Source of the DNA: Thraustochytrium sp. TN22
Lineage: Eukaryota > Sar > Bigyra > Thraustochytrida > Thraustochytriidae
DNA length: 64,000 nucleotides
Direction of reading: 5' to 3'
Assembly (NCBI GenBank): GCA_013306675.1
Contig: JABLUY010000049.1
Location: 62,001-126,000 of the forward strand
Part shown: positions 27,957 through 36,882 of the stretch, in pieces
Position numbering within the stretch: the first letter of the stretch is position 1
How the letters are laid out: the number at the start of each line of letters is the position of its first letter
Position numbers and translations under genes: made by a program
The notes under the pieces: generated by a model
Told to the model about the DNA's origin: nothing
The model's database searches: none
Seen by the model: only the letters and a program-made list of their open reading frames with translations

Positions 27957-28778
27957 ATGGCCACCAAGGCGCTGGGCGCAGTGCTGGCGCTGGGCGCCGC
28001 CGCGGCGTACGGCGCGCCACTCGCGCTCCTGGCCGGCCTCGGCAAGAAGGATGCCCAGGTCGTCGCGCTCATGACCGCCTGGCAGGACGGCGGCACCGCA
28101 CTGCTCGGCGGCGCCGACGCAGAGAACGTCTGGGGCGCGCTCGCCGGCACGGCCATCCTCTGCCTCGCCTTCCTCTACGCCATCACCGTCCATGCCAAAC
28201 TGCCGCCCATGCAGACGCGCGCTGCCGCGCTCGCGCTCGTCGTCACGGGCGCCGTCGAGGTCTACATGCAGGGCATCGAGCCCCTGCCCAAGGTCATGAT
28301 CACCGCCGGCACCATGGACGCCGCCTTTGGCGTCATCTCCTTCATCTTTGCCGGCTTCTATCTCCCGGCGCTGCTCTGCATGCTTTCCTGCGCCGCGCTC
28401 GGCCCGCTCATCTTCATGCCCGAGGGCCGCCCCGTGCTCCAGGCCATCTTCTCCAAGATCGCCAGCGAGCTCAAGATCGACACCATCCCCGTCTCCGGTC
28501 GCTTCCTCTTTAGCCTCACCGTGGCTCTCCTCGCCGGCCTCGCCGTCATTCCCTTGCTCGGCGCCATCACCTTCAACACGCGCTGCCTGCGTGCCACAGG
28601 CAAGACTGCCGCCTTTGCCGTGCTCCCGCTCGGCGCCGCGGCAGCTCTCAACTTCATCCCGCATGAGGTTGCCGCCGTCTACGCCGCCGCTCACGCCATC
28701 CTCGCCGTCCTTCTCCTTGCTCTCGTTCCCAAGGAACCTGCCGTCCTCGCCTCCAAGAAGAAGCAAAAGACAATCTAA
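27957..28778 (+). CDS. Orphan multi-pass membrane protein, paralogue 3
   Basis: 273 residues from the first ATG (MATKALGAVLALG); the open frame extends a little upstream through a TTG but without a better start. It shares GLGKKDAQVVALMTAWQDGG, GALAGTAILCLAFLYA, NTRCLRATGKTAAF and a Lys-rich end (SKKKQKTI). About six to seven hydrophobic segments. The extra MQGIEPLPKVMITAGTMDA replaces the middle of the other two. The short C-terminal KKxK-type tail in all three suggests a common endomembrane location. Family unknown. Confidence 0.7.
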   Translation: MATKALGAVLALGAAAAYGAPLALLAGLGKKDAQVVALMTAWQDGGTALLGGADAENVWGALAGTAILCLAFLYAITVHAKLPPMQTRAAALALVVTGAVEVYMQGIEPLPKVMITAGTMDAAFGVISFIFAGFYLPALLCMLSCAALGPLIFMPEGRPVLQAIFSKIASELKIDTIPVSGRFLFSLTVALLAGLAVIPLLGAITFNTRCLRATGKTAAFAVLPLGAAAALNFIPHEVAAVYAAAHAILAVLLLALVPKEPAVLASKKKQKTI

Positions 28779-29294
28779 GCGAACGAAGCCAAACACTCGT
28801 AAACACTCAACGATGAGCGCGTTCTCAGGTACAAAACAAATCTGACCATTTCTTCATCAGCTGAGCGAGCGTCTGCCAACCACGATTTACGATTTCGTTT
28901 CGCTCGCCAAGGCATGCTTGCCAAAAGGCATGCTTGCCAAAAGGTATGCTCGCCAAAAGGCACGCTTCCCAAGCGCCGCTTCTCGCCAAGGTACGCGACA
29001 GGTAGCGCCGCTTCACGCCAGCTTGTCAAGCGTTTTCTCCCCCCTCCCGAGTCGGCTTTCATCACCATGGTCGTCTTCTGCCGAAAACAATAAAGAAGCA
29101 CTCGGAAGCACGCGAGCTTTTAGAACTGGTCGCTCCGTGACTCGCGCCGTGTGGAGCACGGGTACGTCCAACTTCGTGACTTCGAGCCCGGGCCACGCGG
29201 TACTACCGCCGCCGTCGCTGGCAGATGGTGTAATCAAGGAAATCATGAACCTGAACGGATCTATAGCGCGTGCAACAGTTTGAAGCAGCGCTAC

Positions 29295-29340
<46 letters not shown>

Positions 29341-29592
29341 CATAACCTCGAGGGCGAGCGTTGGCTCTCGCTCGCGCTCTCGCTTGCGCTCTCGCTGGCG
29401 CTCTCGCTTGCGCTCTCGCTTGCGCTCTCGCTTGCGCTCTCGCTTGCGCTCTCGCTTGCGCTCTCGCTTGCGCTCTCGCTGGCGCTCTCGCTGGCGCTAG
29501 CTCAACTACATCAGCTCACACGCTCAACTACGCTCATCAGCTCGCTCACGTTCGTTCATCAGCACGCTCATCACAGCGCTCGCGCTAGATAA
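28779..29592. repeat. Repeat-rich spacer: 16-bp units, (AG)20 and 12-bp units
   Basis: Three separate simple repeats and no gene: GGCATGCTTGCCAAAA-type 16-mers (about 28910-28965, four units), (AG)20 at 29297-29336, and CGCTCTCGCTTG 12-mers (about 29362-29500, eleven or more units). The last lies in the presumed promoter/5' leader of the next gene. Confidence 0.9.
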
Positions 29593-32148
29593 ATGGAGCT
29601 CGAGAGATTGGCAGCAGCAGGTACAGCGAGCATGTCTGGTCTCACCAAGACGATGCAGCACTTCGGCCTTGACACTCGTACGCCAGGCCTAGACAAAGAT
29701 GCACGGCGCGCCGAGCTTACCAAGCGCCTCAGCGACTTCGATCGAGCACGGCGCGCCGGCGCGCCCATGAGCGACTTCGATCGAGCACGACGCGCCGGCG
29801 CGCCCATGAGCAACTTCGAACGAGCACGGCGCGACGGCGCGCCAATGAGCGATCGTGCACGGCGCGACGGCGCGCCCATGAGCAACTTCGATCGAGCACG
29901 GCGCGACGGCGCGCCCATGCTGCCGCCACCACCTGCCGAGATTACGCGCAGGAGGCCGACCATGACCGAGGACAAGGTGCCACCACCTCCTCAGCGCAAG
30001 CAAGTTCCACCCTCGGTCGGCCGGCCTCGTGCCGTGCCGCCACCACCGCAGGAGCACATGTACAGCAGGCTTCACGAAGACGCGCCGCTTCTAGTCAACG
30101 ACAAACCCATCGACCCGGACGTGCGACGCATCCCTGCACGCCAACCAGAGTCCAAACTGCCCGAGGTGAACCCTTACAACGAGACCGAGGCGCGCTTTGA
30201 CTGCGAGGTCTGCGGCAAGCACTTCAAAAAGGTCGCGCACCTCATTGTGCACTCGCGCACGCACAAACAGCAACAGCAGCAAAAGCAAAAGCAAAGGCCA
30301 CAAAATCCTACTCGCCGCCGTCCACGCCTCTCAAGTGGCTACAGCGATAGCGAAGACTCGAACTCAGACCACGACCAAGACGACGATGAGGAGAAGGATG
30401 GCAGTCTCATCGGCCGTCGCGCGAACCGCAGCGAGGCCAAGTATGACAGCGAAGACGAAGAGAACGGCGGCCACATGGATGGACTCGTCGACTCCCTCTC
30501 GCTCCACGAAATGGGAAACAACGACAACGACGAAATCGAAGAAATCGACATCAGCAAGGCCCGCGACGACGCCTGGCTCGAGGAGTTCGCGCGTAACCTC
30601 GTACAGATCGCCAAGGGCGAGAGCGCCAGCGACAAGCCCGACCCGCCGGGACCTGCGCAACTACGCAAAATGCAGACAGTGCCCGCAAGGATCACCGGCG
30701 CCCTGGCGCCGCCGCCCCGTGGACCGCCGGCGCCACATCTCCTGCAACGCACAGCCTCCGCGCATGCCGTCCTGAGCCCGAACCGGCGCGCGGCGGACAC
30801 CCAGGACGAGACGCTGCGCCGCGAAATCATGGCTCTCGATCAAAAGCGCGCGGGCCGCTTGCGCGCGCGCCTCGAGCAGACCAAGGACGTGGAGATCCAA
30901 GAGGCGGAGTGGGAGCTGGAGCGCGTGCAAAAGGAGCTGCTGCGCGCCGAGCGCCACAACGGCCTCTTCCTCGACAGCAGGCTGGCCTCGCCGAACGGCC
31001 ACATGCAGCGCTGGGCCAAGGAAGATCTCATCCCCAAGCTCCAGGCGCTCGAGCGCGAGCTTGGCGCCAAACTGGAGCAGGAAATCGCACGCGTGCGCGC
31101 CGAGGAGGACTCGCACCCCGAGTATGGTCTGCACGCGCAGAACGAGCGCCGCTTCCGCTTGCACCGCATGGCCTCCGGCTCCGGCTCAGGCTCCAACCTC
31201 TCCCGTGCGCGCATCGGCGACGCAGATGAGATGGGTCGCGAAGCGCTCGCCCTGCACATGGACCGTACCGACCCGGCCCGCGCCGAGACGCTCTACCGCC
31301 GGGCGCTTGAAGTTGACCCCAACCACGCCACCAACCTCGGCAACCTCGCGCTCTTCGTCCAACAGTGGGGCATGCAGGCGGCCGGCGGCCTCCACGACCG
31401 GGCGCGCGAAAACAACCACGACCGCGCCGAGGCCGACCGCCAGCGCTGTGACGCCGAAGCTGACCGCCTCTACCGCCACGCCATCAGCGCCGACCCCTCG
31501 CACTCCAGCAACCTCGCCAACTACGCATGCTTCCTCAAGGCGAACCTGCGCCAGTACGACCGCGCAGAGCAGTACTTTGAGCGCGCCGTGCAGGCGGCGC
31601 CAGCAAACGCGGCTATTCTCGGCAACTACGCCATGTTCCTCTTCCGCGTGCGCAAAGACCTCAACCGCGCCGAGCGCCTTTTCCAGCGCGCGCTCGAGAT
31701 CGACCCACGCCACGCCAACAACGCATGCAACTACGCTACCATGCTCAAGAAGGCTCTCAACCGCCACGACGACGCCCAAGCGCTCTACGAGCGCGCGCTG
31801 GACGCGCAACCCAACAACGCCACCGTGCTCTGCAACTACGCCAATATGCTCGCCAAGGGCGTCGACCCGGCTGACGATGCGCCCGACGCGCGCGCGCGTG
31901 TGCAAAAGGCGCGCGACCTCTACCTGCGTGCGCTGCGCGCCGACCCGGACCATCGCATGGCCAAGCGCAACTACATGATCTTCTTGCGCGACTTCGCCGC
32001 CGTGCGCAATCCGGCCAACGAGCGCAAGCTTGCGCCCGGTCCGCCACCCTCCAAGGATCGCCCGCGCCGCACTCGCAAGCGCTCCAAGTCGCCGCCCGGC
32101 TCGCGCCGTGGCCGTTCCCCGCCGCCACTCGAGACGCTCATCGAATGA
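29593..32148 (+). CDS. SAP-like / C2H2 zinc-finger / TPR protein
   Basis: 851 residues. The N-terminus has a SAP-like helix-turn with HFGLDTRTPGLDKDARRAEL (about 23-42). Five near-identical 13-residue repeats follow (DFDRARRAGAPMS, 47-109, a 39-bp coding minisatellite), then proline-rich spacers. One classic C2H2 finger (CEVCGKHF...H-x3-H) lies near 203-225, then a polyQ/K run and a long acidic region (about 255-340). A coiled coil lies at about 410-500, and at least five tetratricopeptide repeats fill 545-800 (units like AERLFQRALEIDPRHANNACNYATML). The tail is basic and Ser-Pro rich. The SAP-like and finger parts suggest nucleic-acid contact and the TPRs a protein scaffold; exact role unknown. 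Met14 is an alternative start. The 3' end is duplicated just downstream. Confidence 0.75.
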   Translation: MELERLAAAGTASMSGLTKTMQHFGLDTRTPGLDKDARRAELTKRLSDFDRARRAGAPMSDFDRARRAGAPMSNFERARRDGAPMSDRARRDGAPMSNFDRARRDGAPMLPPPPAEITRRRPTMTEDKVPPPPQRKQVPPSVGRPRAVPPPPQEHMYSRLHEDAPLLVNDKPIDPDVRRIPARQPESKLPEVNPYNETEARFDCEVCGKHFKKVAHLIVHSRTHKQQQQQKQKQRPQNPTRRRPRLSSGYSDSEDSNSDHDQDDDEEKDGSLIGRRANRSEAKYDSEDEENGGHMDGLVDSLSLHEMGNNDNDEIEEIDISKARDDAWLEEFARNLVQIAKGESASDKPDPPGPAQLRKMQTVPARITGALAPPPRGPPAPHLLQRTASAHAVLSPNRRAADTQDETLRREIMALDQKRAGRLRARLEQTKDVEIQEAEWELERVQKELLRAERHNGLFLDSRLASPNGHMQRWAKEDLIPKLQALERELGAKLEQEIARVRAEEDSHPEYGLHAQNERRFRLHRMASGSGSGSNLSRARIGDADEMGREALALHMDRTDPARAETLYRRALEVDPNHATNLGNLALFVQQWGMQAAGGLHDRARENNHDRAEADRQRCDAEADRLYRHAISADPSHSSNLANYACFLKANLRQYDRAEQYFERAVQAAPANAAILGNYAMFLFRVRKDLNRAERLFQRALEIDPRHANNACNYATMLKKALNRHDDAQALYERALDAQPNNATVLCNYANMLAKGVDPADDAPDARARVQKARDLYLRALRADPDHRMAKRNYMIFLRDFAAVRNPANERKLAPGPPPSKDRPRRTRKRSKSPPGSRRGRSPPPLETLIE

Positions 32149-32751
32149 TGCGTGCATGCATGAATGATTCAATGAACCGTGACCCACTGGCGTTCTTGCT
32201 TGCTCGCTTGCTTGCTTGCTTGCTCGCACCTCTTCCAGCGCGCGCTCGAGATCGACCCACGCCACGCCAACAACGCATGCAACTACGCTACCATGCTCAA
32301 GAAGGCTCTCAACCGCCACGACGACGCCCAAGCGCTCTACGAGCGCGCGCTGGACGCGCAACCCAACAACGCCACCGTGCTCTGCAACTACGCCAATATG
32401 CTCGCCAAGGGCGTCGACCCGGCTGACGATGCGCCCGACGCGCGCGCGCGTGTGCAAAAGGCGCGCGACCTCTACCTGCGTGCGCTGCGCGCCGACCCGG
32501 ACCATCGCATGGCCAAGCGCAACTACATGATCTTCTTGCGCGACTTCGCCGCCGTGCGCAATCCGGCCAACGAGCGCAAGCTTGCGCCCGGTCCGCCACC
32601 CTCCAAGGATCGCCCGCGCCGCACTCGCAAGCGCTCCAAGTCGCCGCCCGGCCCGCCGCTCCCCGCCGCCACTCGAGACGCTCATCGAATGATGCGTGCA
32701 TGCATGAATGATTCAATGAACAGTGACCCACTGGCGTTCTTGCTTGCTCGC
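31681..32751 (+). repeat. Tandem duplication of the TPR gene's 3' end (~0.53 kb x2)
   Basis: 31681-32207 is repeated at 32233-32751 with only a few differences: an 8-bp deletion in the second copy near the stop and AACCGTG/AACAGTG after it. The two units are separated by 25 bp of TTGC repeats. The unit starts at CTTCCAG|CGCGC, which resembles a splice acceptor, and includes the stop and about 60 bp of 3' sequence. Near identity means a very recent event or an assembly duplicate. Confidence 0.92.
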
Positions 32752-32769
32752 GCTGACCTAGCTAGCTAG
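32233..32769 (+). pseudogene. Second copy of the TPR gene end (fragment or alternative last exon)
   Basis: Encodes the last ~160 residues of the TPR protein again, in an open frame with no start of its own. Owing to the 8-bp deletion the C-terminus changes after KRSKSPPG and stops at 32769. A pyrimidine-rich tract and CAG (TTGCTCGCACCTCTTCCAG) precede it, so it could act as an alternative terminal exon of the upstream gene. Otherwise it is a dead fragment. Confidence 0.6.
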
Positions 32770-32915
32770 CTTGACTCTCTCATCTTGCCTTGTTGACGTC
32801 TTCTTGCCCATGGTCGAGGTCAGCTGTGAAATGAATCAACATCGATCGCCGCCCGCCCCGGCTGCAAACTCAGCTCAGCCTCTTCACAGACGAGTCCGCA
32901 ACCAACAAGACGCTT

Positions 32916-33544
32916 TCACCGGCCGCCCGGGTGCCCTGGCTGCGCCTTGGCGTTCGGGTTGCGCGCCTTGAAGAGGCCATGCTTGATGAACTGCTTCTCC
33001 ACGTTCGTCCGCGGCTTGAGCGCCCTCAGCGCGGCGTGGTGCGCCTCAATGTCTGCATCCATGGTCTTGAGCGCGCGCTCGATCTTCGCCACGCGCTCCT
33101 CGCGGTTGCGCAGGTACTTTTTGCCCTTGGGCTCCCGCGCCACCACCGCCTTGTTCGTCGGGTCCCAGCGCGGGTCCCACTCGTTCTTCGCCAGGTCCGC
33201 GCCGCGAAAGTACCTGCGCGCCGACCATCCGCCCGTCCGTCAGCCCGCCGTCCCGCCTCGTCCCGTCCCGCCCCGCCCCGCCGCGCCGCGCGCGCCGCGC
33301 CGCGCAAATTCAAAACCTACTTGTCCTCCACGATGGCGCGCTTGCGCACCACGGCGGCCTTGCGCCCGCTCAGCTGCGGGCCCTTGAGCTTCTTCGGGTT
33401 CACCGCGCTGCGCACCAGCCGCAGCGCGGTCGGCAGCTCGCCGCCCATGCGCCCCGCCATCCCGCCCAGCGCCGCGCCCGCGCCCGCCAGCGCCCGCGAC
33501 TCCGCCTCCAAGCGCGACTGCGCCGCGCCGCGCCGCAGCGCCAC
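32916..33544 (-). CDS. Small basic protein, two exons; possible mitochondrial ribosomal protein
   Basis: Exon 1 is 33544-33321 and exon 2 is 33213-32916, with a 107-bp intron (33320-33214, GTAGGT...GCGCAG) splitting a Lys codon (AA|G). The joined product is 173 residues and the frame closes exactly. It is Arg/Lys-rich. Exon 1 ends in PKKLKGPQLSGRKAAVVRKR, and exon 2 holds NEWDPRWDPTNKAVVAREPK, then a helix with REERVAKIERALKTMDADIE. Size, charge and layout resemble mitochondrial large-subunit proteins such as mL40 or mL52, but I cannot assign it. This is the only intron I can demonstrate in the window. Confidence 0.6.
33214..33320 (-). other. Spliceosomal intron (107 bp, GT-AG)
   Basis: Donor AA|GTAGGT and acceptor GCGCAG|GTAC. 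Highly GC-rich interior with CGCGCC and GGGACGGG simple runs. Removal restores one frame across both coding halves. Confidence 0.7.
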
Positions 33545-33768
33545 GCCTCTTAGGCCGCGGCCTATCCCGGCCCTTCTCTTGAAGCCCTTCTCTTGAAGCC
33601 CTTCAATTGAAGCCGCGCCGCCGCTGCTCCTGCCTGGAGCGCCCTGCAGACAGACCCCGAGGCTCCGCTGCGCTCCGGAGCCCGCTCCGCGCCGCTCCGC
33701 GCCGCGCCGCGCCGCGCCGCGCCGCTCGTCCCCGCGCGGTCTTGCCTTGCCTCGCGCGGCTGGGCGCC

Positions 33769-34284
33769 ATGCCCAAGGCGTACGACGGCGTGGTGGGCGG
33801 CAGGCTCGTGCTCAAGGGGAGCGGCCCGGTCAGCGCCGTGGACAAGGACAGCAAGAAGAAGAAGAAGAAGAAGGACAAGAAGAAGAAGGACAGAAAGGAG
33901 AGAAGGAGGGACAGAAACGAGGACAACAGGGACAAGAAGCGCAGGCGCGAGGAGGGCGAGGACGGCCGCGAGCTCGACGAAGAAGGCGAGCGACGCCGGC
34001 GACGCCGGGACGAGCACGAGGACGAGCAGGCGCAGCCGGACAACGCCGAGGCTATTGCGCGGCACAACGTCGAGGACGACGCAGACGAGGACAATGACAG
34101 TCTGAGCGGCCTCACACCGGCGCAGCGCCGGTTCGAGCTCAAGCGGCGTGAGCGCGAGGCGGAACAGATCAAGAACATGACCAGTCTCACGCACCGAGAG
34201 CGCGTGGATGCTTTCAACGAAAAGCTTTCCAGGCTCACGGAGCACAATGATGTTCCCAAGATCAGCGCTGCAGGCAATGGTTAG
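33769..34284 (+). CDS. FAM32A: FAM32A homologue (spliceosome-associated)
   Basis: 171 residues. The start MPKAYDGVVGGRLVLKGSG matches the family's MEAYEQVQKGPLKLKG opening. A Lys-rich run (KKKKKKKDKKKKD) and a charged insert longer than in animals follow. The conserved C-terminus TPAQRRFELKRRE ... THRERVDAFNEKLSRLTEHNDVPKIS aligns with human THKQRVEDFNRHLDTLTEHYDIPKVS. FAM32A is a metazoan C* spliceosome component that helps exon ligation and 3' splice-site docking; a nuclear RNA role here is inferred by homology. The charged middle (about 40-110) is low complexity. The 3' coding end is repeated twice more downstream. Good ATG context (GCCATGC). Confidence 0.85.
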   Translation: MPKAYDGVVGGRLVLKGSGPVSAVDKDSKKKKKKKDKKKKDRKERRRDRNEDNRDKKRRREEGEDGRELDEEGERRRRRRDEHEDEQAQPDNAEAIARHNVEDDADEDNDSLSGLTPAQRRFELKRREREAEQIKNMTSLTHRERVDAFNEKLSRLTEHNDVPKISAAGNG

Positions 34285-34887
34285 GCAACTTCTCACATGT
34301 ATGTTACATCCATCATCCGAGGGCAACGCTCTCGATTGCTACACTTCACTCAATCTCAGCGCTTGGACGCCGCGCGACGCTTCGCTTCACGACGCTTCAC
34401 CGGAACAAATCAGAAACGTGACCAGTCTCACGCACCGAGAGCGCGTGGATGCTTTCAACGAAAAGCTTTCCAGGCTCACGGAGCACAATGATGTTCCCAA
34501 GATCAGCACTGCAGGCAATGGTAAGGCAACTGCTCACATGTATGTTACATCCATCGTTACATCCATCATCCGAGAGCAAGGCTCTCGATTGCTACGTTCA
34601 AACGGGCCAGATTGGACACGCTTCACTCACTCTCAGCGCTTGGACGCCGCACGACGCTTCACCGGAACAGATCAAGAACATGACCAGTCTCACGCACCGA
34701 GAGCGCGTCGATGCTTTCAACGAAAAGCTTTCCAGGCTCACGGAGCGCACAATGACGTTCCCAAGATCAGCGCTGCAGGCACATGTATGTTACATCCATC
34801 ATCCGAGGGCAACGCTCTCGATTGCTACACTTCACTCACTCTCAGCGCTTGGACGCCGCGCGACGCTTCGCTGCACGACGCTTCACC
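34162..34887. repeat. Three tandem copies of the FAM32A/methyltransferase convergent ends
   Basis: Units start at 34162, 34403 and 34665 (GAACARATC...), periods about 241 and 262 bp. Each holds the last ~40 codons of FAM32A, a short spacer with CATGTATGTTACATCCATCATCCGAG, and the last ~15 codons of the opposite-strand methyltransferase. Only the first copy is joined to FAM32A and only the last to the methyltransferase. Copy 2 has ATG|GTAAGG, a good splice donor, where copy 1 has GGTTAGG; copy 3 has small indels. Confidence 0.92.
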
Positions 34888-36089
34888 TTCTTGCCCTCGC
34901 GCCGTGGCAACAGCTGCGCAGCCTCCGGTCGCCCACGCTTCTTGTTCGACCCCGCCTTTTGAAGCTGGCCCGACGCCACCAGCTGCAGCACGCTCACCAC
35001 CTGACCCAGCCTACGCGGAGTCATCTTGAGCAGGTCCTTTTCTGTCGCAAGCTCCGCACTGATGAGCACGTCGCTGGCCGCATCCTCACTCTCCACGCGA
35101 GCCTCCTCCTCCGCGTCCGCAGCGCGGAAACAGTAGGTGACCGCGTCAAACACTGGGAAACTCTTGTTCGCGCCAACCTTGCGAGGGATGTATCCCGGGT
35201 ACACGGACCGGTCGAAGACCACGCTGCGCAGGTACGCAATGCGCTCGCACTTGTCGCCCAGATCCGTGATTCCCCACCACACAAAGGGCGCCCGCGTCTT
35301 GTGCACCAGGTGCACCTCGGCCGAGGGCCCGGCAAGGAGGTCCTCCGCGCTGCGCAGGAACTCGCGAACGAGCGTCTTGTTCGCCTCCAGTTGCGCCGTC
35401 TGCCCGTCTTGACCGGCCTCATCTGGAACGCACGGAAAGTTGAAGATGACGCGGTCAAAGCTTGCCTCGCCGCCCAATGTCTTGCGCAGTGCCGTCGCGT
35501 CCACGCCGTGCGCCACACTCACATGCTCATAGGCCTCCAGAGCCGCCAACGTCTTGCTTGCGTCCACGTAGATCGACAGGACTTCCTCGCGAGGCTGATA
35601 GGAAGTGCAAGTCAGCTGCGCCGCGCTGCCCAGACTCTTGGCCAGCGCCAGCGAGAACGTGAAGTCGCCGTCGCCCACCACCAAGATGCGCTGTGACGCC
35701 GAGTACAGGCCCGCGCGTTGCGTCGCCATCTGGACGGGCTCAGATGCAGGCTCAGATTCTCCCTTTTCCTGAGCCGCAAGGTCCTTCTCCACCTCGACCT
35801 CGTCCTCGTCTTCGTCCTCGTCCTCTTGCGCCTGTGCGCGCGCCTTGGACGCCTTGGCCTGCTGCTGCTGCTGCTGCTGCTGCTGCCGCGGGCAGGACTC
35901 CGGCCGCACGTTGCGGTGGCACGCCGGCCGCAGCGGCTCGCCATCCATCACGGTCGGCGCCTCCACAATCATCTTGTAGCAGCAGGCCACGCAGCCAGTG
36001 ATGCCGCAGACCGCCGTCTCGGGGAGCACGTAGAGCGCATCCGTGCTACGCAGGGCCTCCTTGCCCTCTTTCAGTTGCTGCGTCCGCAC
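34842..36089 (-). CDS. Bmt5-like 25S rRNA (uridine-N3) methyltransferase (DUF2431)
   Basis: 415 residues. The catalytic domain begins near residue 130 with ILVVGDGDFTFSLALAKSL, the SAM-binding motif of the family. It continues with LTCTSYQPREEV, GVDATAL and FDRVIFNFPCVPDEAGQ (most members have FNFPH). The C-terminus is strongly basic and nucleolar-like (GKKVKRRAAKRRAASKR). Known Bmt5 proteins methylate N3 of a uridine in large-subunit rRNA. The first ~120 residues hold a Cys cluster (CGITGCVACCYK ... ACHR), a nine-Gln run and an acidic stretch. They may be a genuine extension, or the true start may be the Met at about residue 120 (MATQRAGLYSAS). The gene converges on FAM32A, and its last codons are part of the local tandem repeat. 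Confidence 0.78.
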   Translation of the reverse strand: MRTQQLKEGKEALRSTDALYVLPETAVCGITGCVACCYKMIVEAPTVMDGEPLRPACHRNVRPESCPRQQQQQQQQQAKASKARAQAQEDEDEDEDEVEVEKDLAAQEKGESEPASEPVQMATQRAGLYSASQRILVVGDGDFTFSLALAKSLGSAAQLTCTSYQPREEVLSIYVDASKTLAALEAYEHVSVAHGVDATALRKTLGGEASFDRVIFNFPCVPDEAGQDGQTAQLEANKTLVREFLRSAEDLLAGPSAEVHLVHKTRAPFVWWGITDLGDKCERIAYLRSVVFDRSVYPGYIPRKVGANKSFPVFDAVTYCFRAADAEEEARVESEDAASDVLISAELATEKDLLKMTPRRLGQVVSVLQLVASGQLQKAGSNKKRGRPEAAQLLPRREGKKVKRRAAKRRAASKR

Positions 36090-36882
36090 ACGCTCAAGTC
36101 AGCCATCTTTCATTCTCCCAAGCTCTCGCATGCTCTCGCGTGCTCTCGCTCCCTCCCTCCGGCGCAGCGCAGCGCGTCGTATCAGCGCCAAGGTTGTCGC
36201 TCACGCACCGGGACCGCCGCCAAAGCGGCCGCCCCGGCTCCGACATCTAACTAGTTTTTCGCAACATCATCTACGCGCGCTCCGCCCCGGCCCCGGCCCC
36301 GGCCCCGCCGTCGCTGCCAACCCCGCCCCGGACCTACGCGCGTGTCGTCCATCCTCGCTCGCGCGCGGCGTCGCCTCCTCCACCAAGCGGCTCTGCTGCT
36401 TTTCCGCCGTGACCACCACCGCTTTGCTCTGGCCAGGAGAACACCCAGGTGAACGAAAGGAACGAGAACGTTCTGAACTGAATGTAGTGCTTCCGGGCAC
36501 GCGGGCCGTGCACGCGGTGTCCGGGTCCGGGCCGGACGTGGTCAAGACCGTGGCCTTTTCTTACCTCCTGCACAAGGAGGCGACGACGTCGAAAGGGAGC
36601 CCGGCTTCGGCGTGCTGGTCGTCGGCCAGCGTCGCTGCGAACAGGTTGAGCGAAGTTCCAGGGACACAGCACGAGGTGGACACGAGGACTCTCTTGAGTC
36701 AGATGAGTTTCAAAAGGCGCCTCCGGCACGTTCAAAGCTGCTTTCAACAACGACCGTGACGGAGGCGGCGGGCGCGGCGGAGAGCGGCGGAGAGCGGCGC
36801 AGGGCCCTGCGCGCGAGCCAACGTGCTGCCCTCGCACCGCGCCGAGGCGGCAAACGCTGCCCAAGGCGAGGACAGCGGCGGC
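36090..36882. other. Spacer between divergent methyltransferase and PqiA-like genes
   Basis: 793 bp. CTCTCGC/ATGCTCTCGC runs (36120-36150) and GCCCCGG repeats (36280-36312). No gene I can support; presumably two promoters. Confidence 0.4.

Noticed and set aside
33562-34326. 254-codon minus-strand frame (Leu/Ser-rich)
   Set aside because: Antisense of FAM32A's lysine/charged run; the FAM32A match on the plus strand is convincing.
34449-35696. 415-codon plus-strand frame downstream of FAM32A
   Set aside because: It joins duplicated FAM32A ends to antisense of the methyltransferase. The minus strand carries the SAM-binding motif.
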